Assembly: GCA_918026815.1 (NCBI GenBank)
Contig: CAKJVC010000124.1
Span: 248,001-312,000, forward strand
Length of the DNA: 64,000 nucleotides
Reading direction: 5' to 3'
From: Chalara sp. BL73
Taxonomy: Eukaryota; Ascomycota; Leotiomycetes; Helotiales
Shown here: positions 46,256 to 58,079 of the stretch, piece by piece
Layout: each line of letters starts with the position of its first letter
How positions within the stretch are numbered: position 1 is the first letter of the stretch
The notes under the pieces: generated by a model
What the model saw: the letters and a program-made list of their open reading frames with translations, nothing else
The model's database searches: none
Told to the model about the DNA's origin: nothing
Program-made: the position numbers and the translations under genes

Positions 46256-47737
46256 ATGAGGCTCCTGTCCCTTATTGCTGTCCTGGGCTGCATGCAGCCA
46301 GCAGTGTCGCTTGGATGGCCTTCCTTTGGTGTTAGTGATGGACAATGGAGCAAAACACTCGAACGGGATGTCTGTATTGTAGGCGGAGGAGCGAGCGGAA
46401 CTCATGCAGCGGTTTCTCTCATAGACTTGAACAAGACGGTGGTATTGATCGAGCGCAACGATTACCTTGGAGGACATACTCACACCTACGTGGACCCTGA
46501 GACCCGAGCCGTCGTAGATATTGGGGTCGTGATATTCCAGCCAGTCCCGGTTGTGTATGACTTTTTCGAAAAGTTCAATGTGTCGCTGCTCAACATGTCG
46601 TCAGTTGAAGTAAATGAGGCAGGGCAGCCCCCAAAGAAAGATGTACCAGCACTCTTGTACAATACCGTACCATACTACTTGGACTTCCGGGACGGGTCTG
46701 AAGTAACTTTAGACCTGCCCACAGATGAAGCGGTCGCTGATGCCTTCCAACGTTTCGCAGAGGTCTTGTCAACTTATTCCTACCTACTTGATGGTTACGT
46801 TCTTCCAGATCCAGTTCCAGAAGATCTCTATACTCCTTTCGGGGTCTTTCTCGAGAAATACAACCTTACTGCGGTAATCCCCATTCTTTGGAAATTCACC
46901 CAAGGAATGGGCAGCCTGCTCAACATATCTACTATTTACGTGATCAAGTATTACAACCTTGATGATCTGATATATGGGACCCAAGGATACCTGACAGAAG
47001 CAAAGGGTAATAACTCAAGGATTTACACCAAAGCTAGAGAATACATTGGCTCGGATAACCTCCTGTTAGAATCCACGGTGATTGCAACAAACCGTCAAAA
47101 CCCGAGCTCAGGCCAGCCGGAGATCCTCGTCGCGACACCCAAGGGCAATGCTTTGCTTTCCTGCAAACAGATCTTGCTTGCAACTTCTCCAGATCTTCCG
47201 AATCTCAGAGGATGGGATCTTACGAAAGAAGAATTTGCGGTCTTCTCGCAATATAGTAAAGCGAATGGATATTGGACAGGTCTGGTGAGAAACGTCGGTC
47301 TAAACCAAACCGTCTCCTATTACAACCGCGCAACGCATTCACCATCCAACATTCCAGCTCTCCCAGGGCTGTACTTTCTGGGGCCAGTCGGAGTTATCGA
47401 CGATGTGTGGTACATCAAATTTGGGGCTGAGAGCCCGGGCATGACTGATGCCCAGGTACAGCTCTACGTAGAGAGTGAGATCAGGACCATCCAACAGGTC
47501 AACAACGCTTCGCTCACCAAGCCGGAATGGCTAATATTTGAATCTCATTCGCCCTTCTTCCTTCAAGTGTCGCCCGGGGCGATTCAAAATCACTTCTTCG
47601 CGAATCTTACAGCCCTCCAAGGTGGACTAGGAGGCACAATGTTTTATACCGGAGGGGCATTTCATACCCAGTATAGCACTCTTCTGTGGCGTTTCAATCG
47701 AGATGTAGTCATTCCCAAAATGCTGCGGTCGGGTTAG
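46256..47737 (+). CDS. Secreted FAD-dependent oxidoreductase, CpaO-like (copy 1)
   Basis: Intronless gene of 493 residues. I start at MRLLSLIAVLGC because this gives a clean signal peptide (about residues 1-19); an in-frame Met at 46199 exists only because of a T6 run that is T4 in copy 2. After the mature N-terminus comes the FAD dinucleotide motif VCIVGGGASG (residues 43-48 for GGGASG), then LIERNDYLGGHTHTY, the second flavin-contact region. FTQGMGSLLN and YGTQGYLTEA are further landmarks. At least eight N-glycosylation sequons fit a secretory route. The closest named family I recognise is amine-oxidase-like beta-cyclopiazonate dehydrogenase (CpaO), which makes C-C bonds by flavin oxidation. 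The substrate here is unknown. Confidence 0.85.
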   Translation: MRLLSLIAVLGCMQPAVSLGWPSFGVSDGQWSKTLERDVCIVGGGASGTHAAVSLIDLNKTVVLIERNDYLGGHTHTYVDPETRAVVDIGVVIFQPVPVVYDFFEKFNVSLLNMSSVEVNEAGQPPKKDVPALLYNTVPYYLDFRDGSEVTLDLPTDEAVADAFQRFAEVLSTYSYLLDGYVLPDPVPEDLYTPFGVFLEKYNLTAVIPILWKFTQGMGSLLNISTIYVIKYYNLDDLIYGTQGYLTEAKGNNSRIYTKAREYIGSDNLLLESTVIATNRQNPSSGQPEILVATPKGNALLSCKQILLATSPDLPNLRGWDLTKEEFAVFSQYSKANGYWTGLVRNVGLNQTVSYYNRATHSPSNIPALPGLYFLGPVGVIDDVWYIKFGAESPGMTDAQVQLYVESEIRTIQQVNNASLTKPEWLIFESHSPFFLQVSPGAIQNHFFANLTALQGGLGGTMFYTGGAFHTQYSTLLWRFNRDVVIPKMLRSG

Positions 47738-48308
47738 AGGCCGTGGCATCAACGTAATTATGTATTTTCATTCCTAGGAATCAAAAGTTGTTGATCTCAA
47801 CGGGAAGATGTTAAGGTCGTTGCCTCAGGTCGCCATAATAGTAGTGCCTCACCTGTATAGATTATTTTTCCCGAAAGGAGAACCTTGGACTATTCAAAAT
47901 ACACAACCTTACCACACACTACAAATACTGGTGGAGACCTGCCATCTCGATAGTGATACGGTGCTTGACAAAAAAGCAGATTAGATTTTTGTTGAAAGAC
48001 CGCAAAGTCAAATATACATTTGCACTTGCAAACAAATGCCTTTTGTTGCGAGGGACATTTAGATCTTGGACAAAAAGCACGATATATTCCGTAGGTCTCC
48101 TACGTTAACTATATACAATGGAGGTCACTAACTACGGGCAGGCGCCTCCGGCGCTCCTGCACCTTGCTGCAAGGCTACAGTACAAACTGTGTGTGAGCAT
48201 TCAGGCTGGAGGAAATTACAACATCTTTCTGGACGATAGCCAACCCTCTGTAACATGGAATGTAACTATTTTCAACTTCGCCCACAGGCGTTGACCTCGC
48301 AGCCTGCC
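47738..48308. other. Intergenic within repeat copy 1
   Basis: The 3' ends of the convergent flavin oxidase and rhodopsin-domain genes lie here. An inverted arrangement GGCGCCTCCGGCGCTCC near 48140 is a small GC-rich hairpin candidate. No gene is seen; the 99-codon frame that appears in copy 2 depends on an A-run length. Confidence 0.45.
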
Positions 48309-49774
48309 CTAGCGTTTAGCTTCGCCAATCTCGGAAGACTGTTGTATGGCAGTGAATCTCCTGATGCCGCTGTGGTCATCCGTGAAAGGGGTAGCTGAGC
48401 GCTCAGAGGTGATGAAAGTGCTGAGCTTGCTTGCGTCACGCTCGTGGAGCTCATAATAATCAGATCGCACCAAGTTAGTATGCGATTCTGGATCCGCGAT
48501 GCGATTCTTGGAGCTCTTGATATTGCTTGAGGAACTCTCTGACACAGTAGATCTTGTGAAAATAGATCTTATTGTTGAAAAGAGAGGTGAGTTTGCCAGG
48601 AACTTGTTCCAAAAGGCTGCAATAGCTGGAGTGCTGCTAACCCAGATGCCGACAGCGCTGTCGACGATACTACTCTTCGAGTTACCTCTCTGAATGCAAA
48701 TAAATTGACTGGGAATTCCAATAGTACTTACGCGCATGCATTGATTTTAGGGCCATTCCAGAACTTATCCGTGCTCGTATAAATATTTACTCTGTAGTAT
48801 AGTGATATAGCTCCGGTTATTATAGTACTTGACGGGATTAGCAGAGATGACAATTCAAAAAAAAAAAAATTGCTTACTCACATTATGCCTACAGAAAAAA
48901 CTAACGCCAATCCAATCTTCTTCTTCATACTCAGGTGGAGAGCGAAAATTACAGGGATAGGGAGAATCAAAAGGGCGATATCCGCGAAAAGAGACATTGC
49001 GCCCTGTACAGGGCCCTCAACAGCCGCCTTAGCGCAACTCGAAAGAACGGCGAAGTCCCATGGCTTTCCCGCACGAGGAGAGCACCAGGCTATACTCAAG
49101 AAGACGCTTTGCCAGTACCCCGGTGTTATGATCGCTAGCAGAATGTAACAGCACCATCGGAACCATTTATTGTTCGCCGCAAATACTCTCAGGTACAGAA
49201 TTGTGACCGCTACTTTACTCGCCCAGATGAAAGGCCCGGTGAGCATCTGCAGAGCGAATTGTTGCTAGCGGCGCAGTTGCGTTAGTTTCAAGAATTAATA
49301 AATTAAAATCTCGAGAACTTGGAATGTAAAGACAAACCTTCACGTATGATGTCGTTATAGCTGACACCGGTATATCCCAAATGTGACGCCCAGTCTCCTT
49401 TGTTCCTTGGAGTATCTTAGCGCTAGAACTATACCTATTGAGTGGGAGCGGGTAGTTACCTATGACCGACATTGCAAAGAACGGAACCAAAGTTACAAAA
49501 CCTAGGATGCAGAAATCTAACCAGTCAATATGGGAAACCCCATTCTTTGCACCATAAGCAACTCACAGTCGTCCAGAAGAAGCTTCCCGTGCATCTTCGA
49601 AGTCATAGAGAGCCGTATAGTGAGAATCATCGAAGTGACTATGATGATGGGAAGTCCTACTTTGAGTACTAAATCCGCGGAATTGGGAGGATCGATGAAA
49701 TTAGGTGGGTCGCCATTTGGATTCGGTGCTAGCGGTATCGTGGACAAGTCAGTACCTGGTGGAATTGCAGCCAT
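48309..49774 (-). CDS. Rhodopsin-domain seven-span membrane protein (copy 1)
   Basis: Six exons (49774-49567, 49516-49460, 49405-49338, 49264-48882, 48827-48732, 48669-48309) give 390 residues. After a Pro/Asn-rich N-terminus the spans begin at VLKVGLPIIIVTSMILTIRL. Family landmarks are GRHIWDIPVSAI, FALQMLTGPFIWASKVAVTILYLRVF, a CysXXAxxxGPVQG-like region (CAKAAVEGPVQGAMSLFADIAL), IPVIFALHLSMKKKIGLALVF and a charged cytosolic tail. This is the fungal rhodopsin-domain family (integral membrane, often receptor-like or of unknown function). Acceptor choices for introns 2, 4 and 5 (AAG, AAG, TAG) are the least certain. Its place between two secreted flavoenzymes in a duplicated block suggests co-inheritance, but no function follows from that. 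Confidence 0.78.
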
Positions 49775-50653
49775 TGCGTAAGCTAGAAATTTCTGTCAGA
49801 GTTCGTGACAGAACTGAGAGGATTGAACAGGCTGTATCAGGCGATCTGCTGGATTTGTAAGATGCAAGAACATGCGACGAAGCAAAATGTAGATAGGGTG
49901 CGTTGTCCCACTTGTTCTTATGTGTTCATTTGCGTGCAGGGAAAATGAGTATGCTTCTCGCCTCCCTGGTCAGATCGGGCTATGGCAACTAGGCTCTAAA
50001 CTGAAGACATCTATTGTCGCAAGATGTTCTGTAGTGTGGTATAAACTTTGCTGGGCGGAATGGGCTGTGATATTCTCACACTCTGACATCGCCTAGTCAA
50101 CTGGCGGCTATCAAACGTACAGTGGCGTACTGCTGACTGAGCCCTAGCCACACAGAATTGAATACAAATAGCACTGAGGGACCTGCCAGTTCCGGCTCAT
50201 AGTTGAGATTGCAGCTTACCAGCGAGCGGTGCAGGGGTTAGCCCGAGCCGGATTTCGGGAGTTGGATTCTGAGATACTTCATGCATGGAGTTGCATTTAA
50301 CGTAAGCTGTAACCACACTCTTTCTGTTGGCTTGCTGCATCCCAACGCATGCAGTTTCATGGGAGCAGGCTTGTGTAGCGACTTTCTACATGGATTCAGT
50401 ACATTGCTAGCAAGTGTTTGAATATCCACCTTGCTAAGGCAAAGCTTTAGCTCTTCCGAGCAAGCAAATGAGTAGCGAGAAAAGACACAGGTGCAGTGAT
50501 TTCTGGAGAATCAAAATTCGAAGCCTCTTCAGCCAATTCCCAGTTGCTAAGGGTATATTTGTAATCAGGCTGCTTGTTTTCTTAAAGTCCATTATTTGAT
50601 AGTCTATCTTACTAATCACCAAATCCCTAAGAAACGAAAGCCACCAAATGCTA
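49775..50653. other. Intergenic within repeat copy 1
   Basis: Promoter side of the rhodopsin-domain gene and 3' flank of the BBE-like oxidase, which is read in the same direction. No gene is seen. One C-run (CCC here, CC in copy 2) near 49965 is the only difference between copies. Confidence 0.5.
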
Positions 50654-52221
50654 TTAAATCTCCACTTCAGAAATTTTGTATCCACCCGGAACCTCTGTCT
50701 GAAAGAAACCGGTTGGGTCGTATTTCTTACTGACTGCCTTCAATTTCGCAACACTGGCAGCTCCGTAGCCTTCCAATATCTTCTGGGTTTTATATCCATA
50801 GTTCATGAATCTATATGGGACGCTCACTCCCTGCGTAACCGCTAATGCATCTACCTTCTGAATCAGATCGAGAACGGTGGATAACACTAATGCATCATCA
50901 GAGGAGTTTGTGTACAGTGGGTTAATAAGGCAGATGACAAAGGGTCCATCTGACTCTTTCAACCCAAGAGAGTTTGGACCATGCGCCAGTGACTGAGCGA
51001 GCACTGCCTTGCTCACTGGTTGAAAGACGAAACTGAACATCAAGCCTTCCACTGCTTGGAGTTTTGCAACAGCTTCTTGCCATATAACACGAATATCAAG
51101 CATGAACTGGACAGTAGGATGGAAACTAGTCGTAAAATACAACTGGCGAGATCCATCTTTATTGAACTCAGCTTGCTCCTGTGCAAATCCCAATTGCGAA
51201 TCAAATCGAATGGTGCTGGGGGCTCCCACCAATTTTGGCTCGATTTCCAGAAACGGTTGCAGCGCGGGAGGATTGGCGACTGGTGCAGTATAATATATGT
51301 TTGAAACACAAACTTCACCGAGGCCCGAGATGTAACTTGTGGCCACGATTATTGATGCATGCACATCGGTAGTTGTGGCGAACTTGTTAAATTCATTGAC
51401 TATTGCTGGGTATGCTGTATTGTTGTAGTATGTGAAGCCTCCCCACATTTGACTATCTGCGAAGGTTTGTGTCTGCCACGACGTCACAATACCGAAATTG
51501 TTGCTGCCTCCTTTAAGTGCCACGAAGAGGTCTGCATTGACGTTCTTGTTTGCTTGGACAATTTTTCCAGATGCGAGGACAACCTCATAATTGACAATGC
51601 TATCACATACAAAGCCTTGGATAGGGGAATAGTATGACAAGCCTCCTGCTCAAGAAGTTAGTTGAAGGATCTACAACCACTTCGAATTTGCTATCAAAAC
51701 GTCGACTCACCACCTAATGATAATCCGCCTACTCCAACCGAAGACACACGACCGCCCACCACGGTTAGTCCTTGTGCCGCCAGCGTCTGGTATACATCGC
51801 CCCATCGTGCTCCCGCACCTATGGTTGCTAGTTTAGTTTTAGGGTCCACGACGACCGCGTTGGCCGTGAGCTTGGAAAGATCGATTGTGATGCCGGCTTC
51901 TATGTTGGCGCTTCCTGCCCAAGTTGTGTGTCCACCACTACGTACTGCGAACTCTGAGCAAGTTAACCGCGCATGTTTGATGATTGCCGCAACTTCCTGG
52001 GCGCTTTGCGGCTGGATGAAACACGCTGGAGAGACTTCGCTTTCAAATTGTGTAAAGTAAGATATCTGATTCGCAGTATATTCGGGGGTTCCAGGAACTA
52101 GAACTCTTCCAGGAAATGCGGCGGAAAGAATTGAACACGCTGCGGCGGCATCCGCAGTAACTGTTAAGTCGGCTGCCATAGTGCGAGACAGGACGTAGAG
52201 GAGGCTGATTAGAAGACGCAT
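50654..52221 (-). CDS. Secreted FAD-linked oxidoreductase, berberine-bridge-enzyme type (copy 1)
   Basis: Two exons, 52221-51711 and 51645-50654, give 500 residues. An N-terminal signal peptide (MRLLISLLYVLSRTMAA) precedes the FAD_binding_4 domain. The covalent FAD-binding His is in VRSGGHTTWAG. GARWGDVYQTLAAQGLTVVGGR and SLGGGLSYYSPIQGFVCD, the latter built across the single intron, are family landmarks. LKGGSNNFGIVTSW follows. The C-terminal BBE domain contains RFMNYGYKTQKILEGYG and KKYDPTGFFQ. The second covalent Cys of classical BBE is not evident, so the cofactor may be bound by His only. Such enzymes oxidise alcohols, sugars or ring systems in fungal metabolite pathways. The start lies 40 bp past the part of the repeat that can be compared in the window. 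Confidence 0.9.
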
Positions 52222-54552
52222 CGTGTGGTGGGAGAGATGTAAAAGGCGAGGGCACGTTTGGCGAAAGGTAAGGACTGCCACGCGAGCGAAAGCAGAATCA
52301 GCCAACTGTAAGCGCCGAGAAGGCAGGCACAGGAGACAAGATACAGTGTGTCCGAGATCACACAGCAGCGGTCCAGCACGACGAAGTTCGCTAATGCAGG
52401 TGCAGATGCAGGATACTGTAAAGCGAGAAGTTGACCATCCTGCAACCACTACCAACAAAAAAAACCTACGGTGATGTTGGGAACTATGTACCCAGGAATT
52501 CCACGTTTTCCGATGTCAGGATTCACATGTAACGCTTTGAAAGATACTCAACCCTGGAAAATCAATAAATCCAACTCCCACGTTCCGGCCCCACCGGAAG
52601 TCCTCCCGATATCCGACCGCCAGCTCTATCCGCAATCCGCTGGCTTGGCGAGGTGAACATGCCAGCCTCCCGCCTCCCTCCCGCAATTAGCCTTACCCCC
52701 CACCCTCCATGTCTTTCCACATGCGCCAGTCTTGGATAGTGTAAGCGAGACTGTACAAGTATATCAAATCAAATAAGCCCTTTTTAACTTCTTGCAGCAT
52801 TTAGCCTGTACTGTATTTGCATTTGATTCGAGGCTGCAGCGGGAAGGCATGGGTTGGTATTGGCAAGTCAGCCTGGACTGTGAGAGACCCGCTTAGAGAA
52901 GGAGGGATGGCCGCGAATACGACTCTACCTTACGCCTTACCCATGCTCCATTGGATTCTACGTACATCGAATCAAATACGCAATTATCACGCCTCCTCCC
53001 TGCATTCAGCCCTGGCCTTCTACCTAGCATCCTCGCAGATACTCGTGCCAACAGTTCTCATCGCCTTGGGTAGAATATCAGGGCAGCTGATTGGAGGCTC
53101 GCCCCGATTTTTGACCCTAAAACCCTGTCGATACGCTTATTGATTATACGAGAGCACAAATCAAATGTATAACATCTTCACACGTGCATGAAATGCACAT
53201 TTTGCATACTGTACAGTTTTACAGGAGCCAGTTGCTGCTATACCCATTCGGGAAGTCTCGTGTATTCTGCCGCTTATCTTACTTTTTAGTACTAGGGGTG
53301 CTAGCAAATAGTATACTGATATTTGAAGCATAAAGTGAATAAACCACTAAGAAAAGACATACTAAATGAACATTTAATCAGTTAAAAAGTTGATTAGTTA
53401 ATTTATTTACAAAAATAAAAAATAAAAATTGTATAAAAACCATATATAAATGCACATTATTATTTTTAGTAGTAATTAATTAATATTTACAATATTATAT
53501 TAACAAGTTGTAGGCTTTGTTTTGCGTTATACAGTTATTTAACTAGTTAAATTCGATTTTTTATAATAATAAATAAAAATATCAAACTTTATATTGCAAT
53601 GTTTGTTAAATACATATTATTATTTAAAACATCTAAAATGAATAAAGTACTCATAAAAGCGTATTAACACGTATATAAGAATATACGATATTTTTGTAGT
53701 AGCTAAATAATACTTTACAACCTAATAATACAATTATTAACTTTATATTAGTCTACTGCAACATGGCATTAGCAAAGTAACTAGGCTGTTTTTTAAGCTG
53801 GATATATAAGTTCCTAATTAAGCGAGGCACATAAAAGGGTATTATATTAGTTATATTTTATTTTAAGAGGGGTAGGCAAAAGTACTCAACCCACTTGTCA
53901 CCACCTTTCTAAATAGGTATAGTCTTACTCGACTATGCAGTACTACATATCGGGTGTAAAAAGCAAGGAGATAAAAGAAAGCAAGCGGATCGGCAAATCA
54001 GAACAGCTACCAGAAGATTGGAGTCGGGCTTAGCATAGGACCCGCGGATCTGTCGGAGGCATGTCTGACTTATTTCTGGACTTTTGCTGTGGCTTACCGG
54101 TCGTGACACATTCAGTAATACATTTACTGGATAGGGTTGGTGGTCGTCAATATGGCGGCACGACTGTAACAAAATATTGCAACATAGATGGTGTGACTTT
54201 AATTTACCTGCAGGCTTAGCAACCGCAGAGAAGATCCGGGTTTCGTTGACTCAGCGTTGTAAAGCCATGCATGTAACTACCGGATGTAAAAGCGAATTGT
54301 CGGCTCACTTCACCAAGTACGGCTCTATCAAAATTGTTTCCATAACGTCATATTTCGATCATTGCTTTTGTACGTAAAATCAAACACTGGCGACCCCACT
54401 TACAGCTGTGGATGATCCGAGGTAAATAGGATTGGATCTTACAGCTTCCATCTTCACGTGTTTGTACAGTGGTCTGAAGTCTGCATCATAGGTGCTTGTG
54501 CCATTCGCATGAACGAGACTCTTGCACGCATGAAAATTTACAAGAGGAAGAA
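52222..54552. other. Gene-free spacer with AT-rich core
   Basis: About 2.3 kb between the BBE-like oxidase and P450 C, read away from each other, so promoters are expected at both ends. The centre (about 53280-53880) is strongly AT-rich and frame-poor. The frame at 52817-53143 is not protein-like. Confidence 0.5.
53280..53880. repeat. AT-rich block, probable degraded repeat
   Basis: Very high A+T, dense TpA and no coding frame. It resembles the 39.9-40.6 kb block in composition but I could not align the two by eye. An old RIP-mutated element is the likely origin (inference). It lies in the unique spacer between the two visible halves of the direct repeat. Confidence 0.45.
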
Positions 54553-56993
54553 ATGTTGCTGAACATCATCTTAACAGCCTTGGGAGGTCTGATTGTGTTA
54601 GTGGTAATATGTTTCCTGAAAGCGTTGAGACAATTGAGCATCAATATCAAAAAGGCGCAGAGTACGGGACTTCAATATGTCGTTGCTCGTGAGTGTCTCA
54701 GTAAATTCCAGTGTGTCCTGTTGCCTGAGTCCGCAATTCTCGTAAAGTTTGATAAGAAACTGGAGTCAGTAGAAAGGTGAATGGAGGCTGATTGTAGATT
54801 GTAGCTTTCATGGCGGTTGGCAGTTGGCAGCTTCTAATCTCAGAATTCCTAACGCCTTGGTTGCTATATTTCCCGATCACAAGGGATTGGGAATGGGTAC
54901 AGTAGGCTTACTTCCCTAAACTTTGTTCCAAACCCTTTTTCTAACCTTCGTAGCTTGCAAAAGCGCAATCTCTCCTGGTTCAATCTCCGAGCTCCGGAGT
55001 CCAAATACGGAGACACATGGATGGTCGTGACACCTTTCACCTGCTCTCTCAAAACTAGCAACGCTGAACTTATCTCGCAAGTATTGTCACGCACTAAAGA
55101 CTTCCACAAACCGATTCAGAGCTATAAGATCTTGAACTTGTTTGGAGAAAATATATTGTCGAGTGAAGGGGAGACATGGAGGAGGCACAAAAAGATTGTA
55201 GGGATCGGTTTTGGAGAGAAGAGTAACCGGTACGTTTTCGAAGAAAGCGTGAAGCAGGGAAGGGGGATGTTGGAGGAGTGGATGAATGAAAGCAAGATTG
55301 GCGCGCAAGAGGATGAAACTAAGGAATTTGTGGTCAAAAATGCGGCCGAGGGGACTGCGGCTCTGAGTTTGCATGTAATCTGTGCGGCTGGATTTGGAGT
55401 GCCACAGCTGTGGCCTCATGAAGGCGAAGAGAAATTGAACGGAATGGGTATTCCTGGGTTCAGCGGACATACACTGATAAAGGATCACCAAATGTCCATG
55501 AAAGCAGGATTGATTCAATTGCTGCATCTCATACTTTGGGTGTTTATTCTGCCACATTGGATGTTGAGTATGACTTCCGTACCTGAGATACTCTCATTCT
55601 TTCTTATTTCCCACTCATGTTGTTTCCAGAGGAGCAAAGTCTATTGGCTAATCTAACCTGTTTAGAGATATCGCCATTTAAGGCACCTAGAGCTGCATTT
55701 GAGGCTTTTATAGAGTGTAAAGCCTACTTCAAGGAATTGATAGAGGCTAAGACAAAAATGGCTCAAGATGATCATGGAATCGCTGAGACGTCGGAAGAGA
55801 AACGTGGGATAGATCTGTTAGGTAAAACCAGCCACTTCTCCGCCACACATATACGCCGAGGCTAGTTTAACCAAACTGACTATTTCATTGAAACAGGTGC
55901 TATGATGAAGGCTTCTGCAGTGCCACCTCCCTCCCAAGCACGTATTGCAGATAATGGCAAGGAAAGTTTCACCCTCAGTGAAAATGAGATCATCGGGAAC
56001 TCTTTTATTTTTCTCCTCGCGGGACATGAGACGACGGCGAATAGTATTTATTTTAGTATGATATATCTTGCTTGTAACCCTGGGGCGCAGAGAGCGATGC
56101 AGGGCGATATCGATCGGATTTTAGACGGGAGAGACGTCAGCGAGCTTGAGTATCATAAAGGTAAGATGCTGTGTCACACCTACTCTTCTTGTTTCCAAAA
56201 TCAGAAAGAAATACAGCTGTTAACTGATATTTAAACTGTGCACAGATATGCCTCGTCTCTACAATAGCTTAGTGGGAGCAGTTTTCAACGAAGAGGTTCG
56301 GCTTATTCCCGCCACTCCGGATGTACCCCGAATTGTCTTTGTAGACCAAACGGTACATATGGACGGTGCCGACCTTGTGATTCCATCCGGGACCTACCTG
56401 CATGTAAATGTAGTTGGTGTCAACCGGAATCCACGGTACTGGGGAGGTGGTAAAATAGGAGACTTAGATGAATTTGTTCCCGCGAGGTGGTTGAGAAGTA
56501 TAGGTGAGGACGAAGGAGAGAAAGGGGACGAGAAGGAAACGAGTTTCGATGGCTTTCAGCCAGGGATTGGGGAACATATCAAAAGTTTATGGAAACCAGA
56601 GAAAGGGGCTTTCATGAGTTTCTCAGAAGGGGCGAGAGTCTGTCCTGGGAAGCGGTTCGCACAGGTTGAGACTACGGCAGTCCTGGCTAGCATTTTCTCC
56701 ACCTGGAGTGTTGAATTAGACACGAGTGAGTGGGCTAGTGATGATGAATTAGAAAGGATGGATGGCGCTGAAAAGGTACGTGATTTCTTTTTTGTTCCGA
56801 GGTTTAGGCTGACGGGTTATTTCGATAGAAAGATATTTATGCAAATGCAGTTCGAAGTGCTCATGAGAAGATACGGAGGAGTGATCAGGTTATCACGTTG
56901 CAGATGACAGGAGAGGACAAGGTGCCTTTGAGATTTATAAAAAGAGGTATGGAGAGGATCAGTGGACGTGAAATTTCGAAAGAAGATTTTTAA
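54553..56993 (+). CDS. Cytochrome P450 monooxygenase C
   Basis: Seven exons (54553-54688, 54844-54901, 54954-55567, 55666-55821, 55897-56160, 56246-56775, 56829-56993) give 640 residues, long for a P450. A membrane anchor (LLNIILTALGGLIVLVVICF) opens it. The C-helix is GETWRRHKKIVG; the I-helix LLAGHETTANS is the classical oxygen-activating motif. ExxR is EEVR in VFNEEVRLIPA, and the heme loop is FMSFSEGARVCPGKRFA. The extra length sits in two hydrophilic insertions (after LIEAKTKMAQDD and between ARWLRS and the heme loop). The last intron (AAG|GTACGT...GATAG|AAA) is needed to reach a normal tail (VPLRFIKRG). This P450 class (classical AGxETT) differs from P450s A and B. The first two joins are the least certain. 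Confidence 0.82.
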
Positions 56994-58079
56994 TATAACG
57001 CTCGGCCAAGGAAAGCCTCAACTTGGAGTGTTTGGCTAATTAGAAGAGTTTATTTTAAAGTTACGCGAGTAACTAGAGTGTCAAGTTTTCCTGTCTCAAC
57101 TTAAGCATTTAGTTGGCTATTATTACTATTAAATTTACATGTTCGAAAGTACAAAATTCTGTTTTGCTAATATTTATTTCAGCTTTTGCTTAATTAATAT
57201 ACATTTATTTATTAAGTTTCAATGTAGCTAAGGCCGATGAGCAGTTTTAGCTTATGCCTGTTGCTAGTATAAGGCCACGAACCACCCTGTACAGACACGC
57301 ATTGGCATGAAACACATGATGGTACCAGGGAAATATTAGTACTAACAAGGCTATGGCACAAATCCCAGGATAGTAGAAATTACTAACTAGCATTCATAAA
57401 CCACAAGCACTAGGAAAGTAATAGTACCACCAGCGGGAAACATCTACATACTCGTTATAATAGTAATATGGCACAAGGTGAAAAGGACCTCCGTTTGGGA
57501 CTTAAGAATCACGCAACGGAGTCTGGAGGTTGTAGACTCTTGCAGATTCAAGAGGTTATATAAGTGGATAGGTTTTCTTAGATAAAAGCGTTGTGATCAA
57601 ATGCTCTAGTTATCTGAATATAAGTTATTTAGCTAGCTTTTGTAACGATAGCTGCCGCTGGCTAAGTAAGAATATGTTGTGCCAAGAAGTGAGCAGCCAG
57701 CAGAGTGACTCAGCTACAAACGCATTTTTCCTTAGTAAATAGATAAGTGCTTTGCCTTACTTTGCATAAATTGACAATCCCGAGGCATCTCGCTTAACCG
57801 TGGCCCTGCTTATTTAGCCGCAACGCGGTTCATGAAAGGGCTATAATTGCACCCAATGTTTTTGATAATCAGCTCCTGGTCGATTAGTGGAGAGACGGCA
57901 TAGTTGCTGGCGATCATCTAGTGATCTGTTCGGCGTGAGTTTCTAGACATGGATCTCGATTTGGCCTTTCCTTCATATTACGTAATTCGAGTACACAAGT
58001 ATGAGGTAGTAATATACTACAGCCTTGTCGAACCAAAAGCCTTCGCTTTGGTCGACATTTCATTTTGAGTCTCGACAAA
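56994..58079. other. Spacer holding the repeat junction
   Basis: AT-rich 3' flank of P450 C (to about 57240), then unique DNA up to 57648, then copy 2 of the repeat starts at 57649 with the promoter-proximal region of the second flavin oxidase. No gene is seen. Confidence 0.6.

Larger units (their letters stand above)
45823..52181 (+). repeat. Direct repeat, copy 1 (6,359 bp within the window)
   Basis: This stretch recurs at 57649-64000 in the same orientation. Identity begins at TAGCTGCCGCTGGCTAAG in both copies. The bases before it differ (45822 G, 57648 A, and no similarity further left). The right end cannot be seen, because copy 2 leaves the window. Reading both copies line by line, I see only five differences, all homopolymer lengths: T6/T4 near 46250, A6/A5 near 47970, A13/A11 near 48860, A6/A5 near 48895 and C3/C2 near 49965 (copy 1/copy 2). 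No terminal inverted repeat, target-site duplication or transposase was found. Confidence 0.95.

Noticed and set aside
57640..57660. Transposon end at the left junction of repeat copy 2
   Set aside because: No inverted terminal repeat, target-site duplication or transposase frame is seen at either 45823 or 57649.
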